Under the pieces are notes generated by a model that worked only from the letters and a program-made list of their open reading frames with translations, did no database searches and was not told the origin of the DNA. A stretch of DNA of 64,000 nucleotides from Kondoa malvinella (taxonomy: Eukaryota > Basidiomycota > Agaricostilbomycetes > Agaricostilbales > Kondoaceae), in NCBI GenBank assembly GCA_039545315.1, contig BCIM01000007.1:1-64000 (forward strand). The letters are read 5' to 3'. Shown one piece after another: positions 24,901 through 34,781 of this stretch; position 1 is the stretch's first letter, and every line of letters starts with the position of its first letter. Position numbers and translations under genes: made by a program.

Positions 24901-25917
24901 ATAATAGCTCTGGAGACTTCCGCAGACTCCCAAGTTGCCAAGAGAGCTCTATCGCTTCACGCAACGCTTCACAACAAACACCCTGCACTGGTCGCAACTC
25001 GCTTCTTGGAAAGCGCGCGAGCTGCTTTCGACTACCAAGCTGGGGCCACTGCAGCGACACAAGCGCATCCGCGGGGCTTCAAACTTGATGGAGCACGTGC
25101 TGTTGCCTTTTTGGCACCTTGGTACAATCTTGTCAAAGACAAGCGGCAAGGAAGACTTGACTTTTCAAAAGCCTTGTTGAAAGTTTTTTCCATGGACCCA
25201 ACAACCGTGTGCACAAAGGTATGTCTCCTTCAAACCCAGAAAGCCCTTGTCGAACGTTATTCCAGACCGATGTCGCCTTCGCTCGCTACATAGCTGACAA
25301 TCTGTCTACTCTAGAATACAAAACGCAAGAGGAGCTATTCATCGCGCTCAATATTCTTAATGCGTCTCTGGCGAGCAGCGGCATGCAGGTTGTCCAGCTG
25401 ATGGGCGAACGTCTTCAAAGTGAGCAGCTGGCATCTCAGTCTTCAGCTAGCGGCACTGTTCAAGCCTACAGTAAGTGATGAGCTTCATCTTTCGTCAGCT
25501 GCCTCATATGAAGATACAGCTATCGAGAACGTCACCTTGGAATCGCTGGTACATACCTCGCTCGTTCTTACTCTAGCCAGTCTGCTACGCGAACATCTGA
25601 AACAGCTGTACAAATTGACAGACGCGTATGCAACCTTCCTCGTTCCTCCTTTGCTAGTAAACTGACTATAGCGCTATCATAGGAAATGCGCCAAATTTGT
25701 AATCGGCAAGAAATCCGCAGCTGGCGACAAAGCACCAACGCAAGCGGACAAGGTCTCGACTATGATCAGCTTTGCTAGCGATTCCCATCTCCAGCCAGGT
25801 ACAGAGATGACTGGTACGGAAGACTGGCTAGCTCAGGCCTCCAAGTTTGAAGACATGATTGTCAACGACACTTCAAGGGAGTCTGTCGATTTGCAAGAGG
25901 AAGAGGAAGAGGAGTAA
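18959..25917 (+). CDS. SCC2: Cohesin loader subunit Scc2/Mis4 (Nipped-B family)
   Basis: Starts at ATG 18959 (MDAADTQQDHERAARLLTGL). The N-terminal third is Ser/Thr/Pro-rich and disordered with several basic NLS-like clusters (KKRKLNR, KPRKNAKS, RGRKATRSSPRRSSRSR) and acidic stretches; a roughly 1.3-kb exon (19345-20664) covers much of it. From about 20540 the protein is a HEAT-repeat solenoid cut by many introns. Family segments include VYPLAAAIG, IAPFFVEFDSP, VLALDHLGSIGTKLSRRA, YLPAILASALAYHPQMRNAALDII and a C-terminal block reading LETSADSQVAKRALSLHATL then ARAAFDYQAG. It ends in an acidic tail. Scc2 with Scc4 loads cohesin onto chromatin and stimulates its ATPase. Length, roughly 1,800 residues after splicing, fits. 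About two dozen introns make individual junctions approximate. Confidence 0.9.
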
Positions 25918-26154
25918 TCTGTACGGTATTCCCTAACTGTTGGTATACCCAATTTTGTATTTTCAACCCAGCACATAGATTTTCGAAAAGCATGTTATCC
26001 TCACACCATCATCTTCTCTGGTGACACTTCTTCTCGACCAGCTCAATGACGACAAGACGTTGATCTAGCGCCGCCTCTCACGGTCGCCTGCTCATCAAGA
26101 GTATCCTACAGCGGCCTTTACAAGTCGAATTTTCATTGGCAAAAGAAGTCGACT

Positions 26155-27677
26155 ATGCGCCGAACACTACATGACTATGTAAGGTCCTTATCTGTGCGGT
26201 GCGGTCCTATTTGACCGTGCCGTGCTTTCTTTTAGTCGCCCATGGCGACATGGCATGCTTTGCGAGGTGATTTCGCTTTTCCGTAATACACCTCAACATT
26301 ACAGCTGAGCTCTCCCTCATTCGATAGGCACAGAATCAGCCATGGCTGGTGCAGCTGCCGGTCTTGTCAGCGCAACGGTGACATGTCCGCTTGATGTAGT
26401 CAAGACGAAACTGCAGGCTGGCAGGACCATGCAAGCGCAAGGCTCGAAAACTATAGGGTGAGTTCTTATCGTCGATCTTTCAAATAGGACAGTCTGAATG
26501 AACTCACACAGCGCTGTAGACGTTATTCGTCATGTATGGCGGAATGAAGGCACTAGAGGCTTCTATCGCGGTCTGATGCCGACAGTATATGGCTATCTGC
26601 CAACGTAAGTCCTGTATGCCCTCACACGCAGCTCGCTAACGAGTGAAGAACAGATGGGCTATATACTTTACGATTTACGATAGGGCAAAAGCCTTCTTCA
26701 GCCGGCGAAATGGTAAGTTTTCAGGTTTCTCGTTCTGTCCTTTGATTTTTAGTGATGAATCATCATTGAACTTGCTGTTTGCACCTGAGAACCTACCCAT
26801 TCCTTGTGAATGTGTTATCTGAACTGAAACACCCGCTTATGCGATGTCTGAATCTACCTTTTCCCACTCAACTATAACACGTTGTTGGCCAGGGAGACTG
26901 ATGCAAGTATGCGCTAATAGGCAACGATGAAGATCTGCGTGGGCACATATTAGCAGCTGTGGTCGCAGGCGCATCAAGTACAATGGCGACAAATCCGCTC
27001 TGGGTGATTAGAACTCGCTTCATGGTATGTGTTCCACCATCTATCAACATACCTGCTGACTTGTAACTTGCGAAATTACTCAGACTCAAAGCGGGGTCGA
27101 TGCATCGCAGCGATATCGGCACACCGGAGATGCGCTCATGCGAATATATCGACAAGAAGGCATTCCAGGCTTCTATCGGGGCCTACTTCCCAGTCTGTTT
27201 GGTGTTAGCCATGTGTGCATTCAGTTCCCTCTCTACGAGCACTTCAAGGCTCTCAATCGTGCGTATATAACTCAATGTGTAGCATTCAAGCTGATGACAT
27301 GCATAGAATCGGCCGATGGCTCGGATCTACCCAAATCAACTATTCTCCTCTGCTCCTCGTCTTCTAAGATGCTCGCTTCATCAATAACATACCCTCACGA
27401 AGTGGTCCGAACAAGGCTGCAAGTGCGACCCTCAGATCTATTGCCTGGTAGTTCGGCTGCAACCTCGACCATTACAGGACCTCTGCGCTTCTTCGACGAG
27501 ATTCGATTGACATGTGCCAATATACATTCCGAGTCCGGCTTCAAAGGTTTCTACCGCGGTTTCAGCGTCAACCTGGTCAGAACAGTACCAGCGAGTGCTC
27601 TGACCATTCTCACATACGAAGTGTTGATGCGGAACTTGCTTGCGAGGACTCGTCAGGGCGAATCGGACGATGTGTAA
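26155..27677 (+). CDS. Mitochondrial carrier protein, NAD/pyrimidine-nucleotide or folate/FAD carrier-like
   Basis: Three mitochondrial-carrier repeats are visible, each with the PX(D/E)XX(K/R) motif: CPLDVVKTKLQA, NPLWVIRTRFM and YPHEVVRTRLQ. Each is followed by a G-F-Y-R-G element (RGFYRGLMP, PGFYRGLLPS, KGFYRGFSVN). WAIYFTIYDRAKAFF and LWVIRTRFMTQ resemble the NAD+ (Ndt1), pyrimidine nucleotide and FAD/folate carrier branch. Start ATG 26155 (MRRTLHDY) has no long presequence, as usual. Several introns of about 45-60 nt interrupt it. The Trp in the second-repeat motif (NPLW) replaces the usual acidic residue, a known trait of this branch. It should exchange nucleotides or cofactors across the inner membrane. 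The precise substrate is not decidable here. Confidence 0.88.
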
Positions 27678-27888
27678 GTATGTCACTAGATGGGCTTTTG
27701 GTACTTTGGTGTTGAGAGAAATTAGTCAGGATGTAGAGTCAGTCCTTCACGTTCATTTGTATAGATGCATTATACCCATGCAACTGATCTATAATAGCCT
27801 TGCTCTCGAGAACAGATTGTCCCAGACTTTGCCTGTACCATTTGTTCTGCTTGACTGTTAGCAAGTCTCTAGGTATCTGAAGGTGATC

Positions 27889-30070
27889 TTACTGTGCATG
27901 TAGACTTTGTGGTACATCCAGCAATCGCATAAGTAATCCATATAGCTCTACGTTTTGAAAGCCTTCCAAGACTTTCGGTGACGCGAGTGTTTTGAAGTAT
28001 GGACCGCTGGCAAGGAAGATGGAATGCATCTCTGGCTCTCTTGCATCGTAGCCATGAACGCCTTTAGGCTGAACAATAGCGATTGTGAGCATAGACCGTT
28101 GGAGTGAGGACTTTACGAACTGTATAGTCGCCCTTCATCTCTTCCAGGTGCTCTTGTCTGCTCGATCTAGAAGACCAGCGTTCAGCAGGCTGAGCATAAA
28201 GTGATCATGTACCCACATTGCCCAACCCACTGTACTTAGGCTACATCAGCATGGCCCATGAGAGCAAAGCGAGTAGAGGCCTTACACGCCGGCACAACGT
28301 AGATCTACGGATCATTAGCCCATTCGACCAGCGCTAGCATTAGACTTACTGGAGCAATTCTTGGACTGTCTGAATAGTGATATTCCGCAGGCATGCTTGA
28401 ATGATTGTAGACTGCAAAGCTGCCCTTCGATTCTGCTTCGGCGTCTTTCAAGCGATTCCACAATTCCTGCGTGTCGGTCCCGGATTTGAAGCGAAGTCCT
28501 GCTGATGGCCAGCCTGATTCGACCTAGTGTAAGTGCGCGTCTTTTTGGCAGCGATGAGGACTTACCATCATGGTGTTCTATGGCAGAGTAACCCTCTTCA
28601 CCCAGTATATCATCCAGATATATGATGCGGTCGTTGCTAGTTTCCGCCATGCCATGGCTGTATTGAAAAGTCAGGTACGTGACATGTACAGTACAAAAGC
28701 AAGCATACTCGGAAACGACGACAATATTGACTAGATCATTCAGGTTGCGTTTCTGCAGCTCTTTACTGAGGCTTGCAAGGAATTTATCTGCGTACTTGAG
28801 GTACTCTTCGACATTGGACGAGTTCGGTCCGCCTTCGTGGCCGGCAACGTCGACCTGTGATTCTTTCATCAGCTAAGAAGCAGGTCCCTTGAAAGTGACT
28901 CACCTCTGGTAGATACATGGCGATGAAATTCGGCCGCTTACTGATAGGTAGATCAATCCAAGAAGTAAGCGTTGCCAGCTTTTGGGTCCAAGGTTGTACT
29001 TCAAAAGCTCGCCAGTAGGTTGGTCTTGCTCCACTGGCCATTTCAGGCGGCTGAGCATACATGAACAGAGGTCAGGCAAATAGCTACACTATGCTTACTC
29101 CTGGCCACATACTAAAAAAAAAATTGAACGTAGCCATGAGCAAACAAAGGTGCTGTTCAGGCGGCTGTAACTGACCAAATTGCCGTTTTATAGCCTGCCT
29201 TGTGTATTGTCTCCCAAGCAGGTTCGCCTCCCCACCATTCGACGGGCCAAGATTGCTGTGGTGTGGTATCTGAGCGATTTTCATGTTATCCTGAGTCACG
29301 GAAGCAATGGTAACCGGCTTACAGTGGAATCGCTTGCCCTGTTCTGGGTCGTAAAAGTCGTTGGCAACAATGCCGTGACTTTCAGCGTACAGTCCAGTCA
29401 TCATGGACCAGTGGTCTGTGACGTTGGAATGAGTATGCAATCGTCGCTTAAAAAGCGCGGAACAGACTGGGAAAGGTCAAGGAAGGAAAGATGGGTTCCA
29501 CTGCATTCCAGATTGAGATGAGAACCTCATGGAACGGATGTATGGAGGTAAGCGACTGACTGTATTTTGCGCTGATACCGCTATGAGCAAGCGACAACAG
29601 ATGAGGGGTGAGACTTCGAGTAAGATACTCAGGCCGCACGCCATCGAGAGACACGATGATAGTTACTGCACACGACAGAGGTGTAAGAAAGAAGGAAAAG
29701 CTCTTGCAGCAAACATTGACAAACACTGCTCAAATTGATGAGTGCCATTTGACTGGACTGGCCCAACCGGGTGATATTCAGGCTCATGACCGTATGCCTC
29801 GCCGTCTTCAGCCCAGCCTCCTCCAACTGGATAGTTCGTGTCTGTAGGATACACTCCAGCGCTCTTGACAGTTGTGTGGTGGAAGATAGCTGATAAGGCG
29901 CTGAAAGCCAAGAACAGGGCAGGAAAAGCACAGAGCCATAGTACAGCAGATTTGCGACTCGGTGGAGCAACTCTGCCTTTGAAAGCAGCATCACTACTTG
30001 TCGCAGCATTTGGGGCATTTTTTTCCGTGTTCAGCAATGTTGCACCTTGTTCATCTTCGATCTGAGCCAT
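27889..30070 (-). CDS. Type II membrane nucleotide pyrophosphatase/phosphodiesterase (NPP family)
   Basis: ATG 30070 opens a cytoplasmic leader (MAQIEDEQGATLLN). A signal-anchor helix (AVLWLCAFPALFLAFSALSAIF) follows, so the catalytic domain is lumenal or extracellular. Metal and nucleophile motifs are recovered after splicing: TIIVSLDGVRPEYL (first Asp), FPSLTFP (nucleophile Thr), TGLYAESHGIVANDFYDP, YLPEVDVAGHEGGPNS (Asp/His), VVVSDHGMAE (Asp-His pair rebuilt across an intron near 28640-28700) and KGVHGYDAREPEMHSIFLASGP. All zinc ligands of the ENPP/alkaline-phosphatase superfamily appear present. Yeast Npp1/2 hydrolyse extracellular nucleotides and are induced by phosphate starvation. The C-terminus has no nuclease-like domain. 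The gene converges on the carrier gene (211 bp) and diverges from small unassigned frames on its right. Confidence 0.88.
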
Positions 30071-31031
30071 TTGTATGCGATTCAAGGCTCATGAGATCTT
30101 GCGCTCAGCATGGAGACAAGCAACGGATTAAGAAGCCCCTCGTCCGAACGCTCAGATTCTGGCTAGCGAATCCTGGAAGATGTCTTCGATACCAGCGCCG
30201 GTCTTGCTAAAGGCAACAGTCTCCTCGTTGCGTTGTGCTATAGATGCTCTGGAAGGCCCTCGTGGTGAATATCTGTCAAGACATGTCATTGGCTATTCTC
30301 GTCTGCTACAGCAATGCGGTTTTCCTCGTGAAGCTGCACACGACCAGACAACTGCTTGTACAGAGCTATCATGATCGACAGGGCGCACAAGCTTATGGAC
30401 CTGCTTGCGTGGACCAAGCAATAAAAAGGGCTTCAGCTGTCAACGACAGCGCTAGCTTGCATCAGCTTGTCAACAAAGCTTTGCTCTTTCAGTCTTCACT
30501 CAGAAGCGATGCTCGGAACGCCCTGCTTAACATACTCTTTCCGTTCTCTTAGACCTTCTGTGCAAAACAGTTCCTTTGAGTCTCTGTGAACCGGACTGGG
30601 CATGTTCTCTTCTAGCACAGCACTGTTTCAGCTGCTTTCACAGACTGGTACTTCGAATAGATCTGACAAGAATGTCCCTACTCCAAGTAGCCTGGTAATG
30701 AGTCTACTCTCGGTAGGATCTGCCGATTCGATGTATTGTGTGAATCACTCGTGTCTTCTTAGCCTATTTGGGTCGAGCAAGCGTTGGGCGGACTATATTT
30801 GTCGTTGCCGTGGAAGGAAAAGGACTCATCTGGCAAACCTTCCTTCCGGTGAGCGGGATCATACAGACTCATTAACCGATCTGAAATCCTGCCAGAATGG
30901 CCTTTCTATCGCCACAGCGGCCGGCTCCTTGCTCTTACATCTACCAAGGAGAGCTCGCCTGAAAGATACGGTCTCATTCCGCTTGGCTCTGGTAGTCAGA
31001 CGCGTGTCAATGAATTGGCCGAACCACCAAG
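30071..31031. other. Gap with small unassigned open frames
   Basis: The stretch holds two ATG frames on the plus strand. One (30180-30374) encodes 64 residues beginning MSSIPAPVLLKATVSSLRCA. The other (30602 onward) can be spliced through GTAATG...TTAG and GTGAGC...CAG introns into roughly 115 residues containing IWVEQALGGLYLSLPWKEK and RYGLIPLGSGSQTRVNELAE, ending at about 31093. Neither matches a family I know. The second is the better gene candidate. Confidence 0.3.
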
Positions 31032-31093
31032 GATGATGCAACTCCATCTCTTCCGAGCATCATCGTGGCTCCTGTCTTGTTTATATGCCTACA
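30602..31093 (+). CDS. Possible small spliced gene, unrecognised
   Basis: Exon 1 from ATG 30602 (MFSSSTALFQLLSQTG) ends at a GTAATG donor near 30696. An exon reading PIWVEQALGGLYLSLPWKEKD ends at a GTGAGC donor near 30849. A third exon, after a CAG near 30920, reads RLLALTSTKESSPERYGLIP and ends AYIV at about 31093. The joined frame stays open, and the composition looks coding in the third exon, but acceptor choice is ambiguous and I find no domain. The end overlaps a region that could instead be the signal-peptide exon of the next gene (MMQLHLFRASSWLLSCLYAY at 31032). Treat as a candidate only. Confidence 0.28.
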
Positions 31094-31273
31094 TAGTGTA
31101 GGTCAGGCTTCCGCAAAAAATTGCCGCGGTGTGTGCCTTCTGGTGATCGTCTTCCATTGCCTTCTTTCCAATGTCCGAGCGCTTCTTCTGCCGGACTTCT
31201 GTTCTGACATGTTTCTTTTCCGCTTTCCACCACCTGCCTGTCTCCTGTGTCTGCTTCAACTCCCAATGCTCTG

Positions 31274-32770
31274 TCGATGCGGAAGCGTCAAAGTCCTGCG
31301 GAAAGGCCCGTTGTGGACTACCCGCTCTGTGAAGACGTCGATCTGAACAGACTGTCTTGCTATCCTCGTCCTGGTACCCTACTCGTACAGGGTGACTCTA
31401 CAAGGTTCATATGGAACACAAATTGTGAGCCTGGGTAATGCAATGTCATCTGCGATTGTAGCTGATTGTCTTTGCAGACCAAGGCGCTCAAGGCCGTGGT
31501 CAGCTCGATTTACACCTGTACTGCGATCGAGCAAGCGGTGGGCCAGAGCTAGTCTATAGCTGGACTGATGTTGCCAACTCGTTGGGCAACATCGACTTTG
31601 CCTTGGACGATTCGATCTTGCCGTCAATTTCGGTTTGGGAGGGACCTGATGTGACATGGCCGTATTACTTTGTCGTCAAAGAGGGAGGGGCACGTCTATC
31701 GGATAATGATACGAGAAGGGCACCATTCTCGCTACTTCGTGAGTGTCCTTGATGTCGCAGTAGCTGACACACTGAACTACTGCATCGCAGAGACAGCAGC
31801 CCCTACAACCCTGCTTGCTCTAGCAGCCGGTACCTTGTCGAATGCTGTACAGCCGCAATTGACAACAAGCACCAGCTACTTTCCTGAATCTGCGAGCAGT
31901 ACTGTACTTGTTGCCATTCAACCTTTCACTGCCCTTACATCTGTCTATGCCACTTCAACAAGCGGCAATCTAATTTCCGCGACAACGACTATCACAACTA
32001 ATGCATTACCAACCACCTTCAGCACAACTGTAATCAGCATTCTGCCATCCGGGGGCCTCAGTACCATTTCCACCCTCATCACTTCTCAAGTCCCTCTTCC
32101 CTTTCCTACAAAGCTTTATTCGCCTTCTTCAAGCTCGGCAACGATGCAATCCACAGCCAAGGCCGAATCCAGCTCGCATTTGCCGACTTGGGGTCTCACC
32201 TTGATCGCAGTCTTTGGCAGCTTGTTCTTCTTGATTCTGTTTGTGCTCTTCTATTGCGGGGTATGCGTTACCAGGAAGCGAAGGAAGCGTAGACGCGCAA
32301 CTTTGGCGGAAAGTCCGGGAAGCGATGATACGCCTTCAATGCCTTCTACTCCGACTTCTGCACATGGTTCTCGCGTCGCTTCACCTCTGATGCGCGAGCC
32401 TGAAGACAGTAATCGAGCAACTTCACCGGAGTCAAGAGCGCTACTTGGTAACGATCCGACAATACATCCGACAGAAGCAAGCGCAATGGCTGATGCTTTC
32501 CGCAAAGCATTACGAAGACCTTCTTTTCCAGACAGCGGAGACGAAGGCAGCAGTCCTGGGACCATTGTGGATGTGCAAGGCCAACAATTAGGATCAGAGC
32601 CCCGTTCGCCTTTGGTAAAACAAGGGAGTGATGGAAGCGTCGCGAACAGAGAGGGCAAGCAATTGATGCAAGATGAGCTGTTACAAGAAGGTCAGAGCTT
32701 GAGAAGTGTGCCCAGCAGAAAGGGAGAGCTACATGGGAACACGAGCGAGAAAGCAGAGGTCATCAAGTAA
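31274..32770 (+). CDS. Single-pass membrane protein with Ser/Thr-rich ectodomain
   Basis: The ectodomain begins RQSPAERPVVDYPLCEDVDL and contains a beta-rich stretch (TLLVQGDSTRFIWNTNYQGAQG, GQLDLHLYCDRASGG, WPYYFVVKEGG). A Thr/Ser-rich stalk follows, likely O-glycosylated. One transmembrane helix (WGLTLIAVFGSLFFLILFVLFY) ends in a strong stop-transfer (RKRRKRRR). The cytosolic tail of about 180 residues is Ser/Pro-rich. The layout resembles fungal cell-surface or Golgi single-pass proteins with a Ser/Thr stalk. I cannot name the family. The first exon is uncertain: ATG 31274 lacks a signal peptide, whereas a hydrophobic leader at 31032 could be spliced to the exon at about 31283 through a long intron. 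Two internal introns (near 31429-31478 and 31740-31790) fit well. Confidence 0.7.
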
Positions 32771-33120
32771 TGCACACGAGTAGCTGGTACGAGAGCTTAG
32801 ATGTGACATAGATTCTGTGTATTGACTCACTGATGTGAACCTTTAAGCACTTGTTGTCTCGCTTTGCCTCCATCTCAGAAGCATCCGACAATGCATAGCG
32901 CTCGCCCAATAAGCGATACTGTAGTGTGTGTGGTACTAAGTCAAGAACACGGGCCAAGCGAGCCTTACTCACACCGAACATGCCAACCACCGGCGCCCCT
33001 TTACTGCTTAGTTCTTATTGTCGGACATTGCCAGTGTTCTTCCTTAGCTTGCATAAGAAGCTTCCACGCTAATAAGAAGAGGACAAATCGGCGAAAGACT
33101 GGGCGATGTACGGAACACAC
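32771..33120. other. Convergent 3' region, no gene
   Basis: These 350 bases separate the membrane-protein stop from the Med18 stop on the opposite strand. They should hold both 3' UTRs. I see no coding or RNA signal. Confidence 0.55.
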
Positions 33121-33963
33121 TTACCGCTTGAGCTCTACCAATCCCAAAAGCAGCTTCTTGACATCGTTCAACTTCTCCATTCCTGCAGCATGTATATCGC
33201 CGCCTTGGCTCTTCAAAGCACCAGTAACAAGCGAGCTCGAATACACGACTTCGACTAGATGAACTGGGTGCATTGGCGGTTCCGTCGGAGCCGCAGTCTA
33301 AGCTGTCACACTGAGCTGGGTAACAGGAGTAGGTACCATGGACTTACAGCAAAGAGCTGGAAGATGCTGATGGTCACGGCATCTCTGACCCATTGAGATC
33401 CGCGTTTGCAATAAGAAGCTTGTTGCCTGAAGCTACATCAGCTTTGCCCTAAATTTTCCAAGACAGACAAACCGGTAGCCTAATGCTGACACTAGCCTAG
33501 CTGCCTCCTCTGCTGATGTAGCAGCTGACGAGGAACAGATTGGAACGCTCCAAGCTCCTCGAGTCAGCGCATCTGGAGCATCACGACTTGAATTCGGCCG
33601 GCTTAGAGAGACCAGATTCCTGTCGCGACGATCGTCAGCTTCTTGTTATCCTGCATGCGTTACAGCTCAGAAGCTCACCATTTCGGCACAACGTCTGCTA
33701 ATGTTTCGTAGGTTGTGCGTCGCAGCCTCATGAAATCTTCATCCCCTACCGCCTTCTCAGCTGATTACAGAGATCAGCTTTTGCCTTCTGTTATTGGAAG
33801 CGGCTACTTTACCTTTGATCAAGTTCTTGTAAACAATCTCTTCGCAAATATAGCGGGAAAACGAGTGCGAGTTGGCTGAAAGACGGTGGAAAATTGCCTT
33901 TAACGTGTCAGAGTCTTGCACCTGTCCCATGACAGAGATCTCGAATGGATTGTTGGAAGCCAT
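33121..33963 (-). CDS. MED18: Mediator subunit Med18
   Basis: From ATG 33963: NNPFEISVMGQVQDSDTLKAIFHRLSAN, the Med18 opening (a beta strand followed by a helix on the subunit's half-barrel), then FSRYICEEIVYKN. Later exons read VGDEDFMRLRRTTYETLADV, RGSQWVRDAVTISIFQLFA and a final exon VEVVYSSSLV then MEKLNDVKKLLLGLVELKR. The order and the closing LLxGLVELKR fit Med18 of the Mediator head module, which with Med20 contacts RNA polymerase II and TBP. The protein is about 230 residues and needs at least four introns. Middle exons are weakly conserved and their edges are approximate. An alternative reading as an unrelated small protein is less likely because both ends match. Confidence 0.7.
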
Positions 33964-34057
33964 GATGGACGTTTCGCGACAAAGATAATCCAAAGTCGCG
34001 CATCACATAAGCTCTCCATAAGCACTGCACAGTCTACACATGGTCATCTGATACGGC

Positions 34058-34749
34058 CTAAGTTTTTCTCTTCTTGGGAGCAGGCTTCGTTGAACTATTT
34101 GACGGTCGCTTCTTGCTTGGAGGCTTCTTTTCCGGACTAGCTGAGGACGAGGAAGGCTTCCAGTCAAAGATTTCCTCGCTCTCTTCCTTCGCGAGAGCTT
34201 TCAGAAACGAGATCGAGTCGTCTGCTTGTGATTTGAAAGAGTTGAGCGAAGGTGGTTGAGATGCCATGGACTCAGGTGCTGATGGATTCAGTACAGCGCC
34301 ATTTGGTATACGTGATAAGCGGGTTTCTGCAGCAGCCTAGTAGAAGTGCAGGTTCAGAGTATGTACGAGAGATAAGAGTGAATACTTACCAGACTGAAAC
34401 GAGGGTTCGTCTGATGGACTGGCGCTCCGTTGGATTTCATTGCACCAGCCCCAACCATTGACGAAGCTTTGCTGAAGCCATTGGTCGGTGGAAGTGGTTG
34501 ACTGGACCCAGCACGAGGCATTAGACTTGGCATCGCTGGTTTGCCATAGGCTCGATAGCCGCCTTGTGAGGCCATGGGACCGCCTTGACTGGACGAATAT
34601 GAGGTAGATGTTTGTGGAAGTGCGGCTGGAGCAGTGCGCGTCTGATAACCGTTGTATGCCAATCCGCCATACCGACCACTTGACGCTTCGGGAGCCACGA
34701 CTACATCCCAAGCTGCTTCTTTCGGCGCAGTCTTGGTGCTGAAAGACAT
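34058..34749 (-). CDS. Small low-complexity protein with basic C-terminus, unrecognised
   Basis: Two exons encode about 210 residues. The N-terminus reads MSFSTKTAPKEAAWDVVVAP and is followed by a Ser/Gly/Tyr/Gln-rich stretch (RYGGLAYNGYQTRTAP, SSSQGGPMASQGGYRAYG), likely disordered. Exon 2 contains a short helical segment (DDSISFLKALAKEESEEIFDW) and ends in a Lys/Arg/Pro-rich NLS-like tail (KKPPSKKRPSNSSTKPAPKK). The tail suggests a nuclear protein. I recognise no domain. The stop of the Srs2 helicase lies only 32 bp upstream of its ATG, and the Med18 ATG is 94 bp downstream of its stop, on the same strand, so promoters must be compact. Confidence 0.6.
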
Positions 34750-34781
34750 ATGAGCGATGCTATCGATCGAATTGAGTTGAC

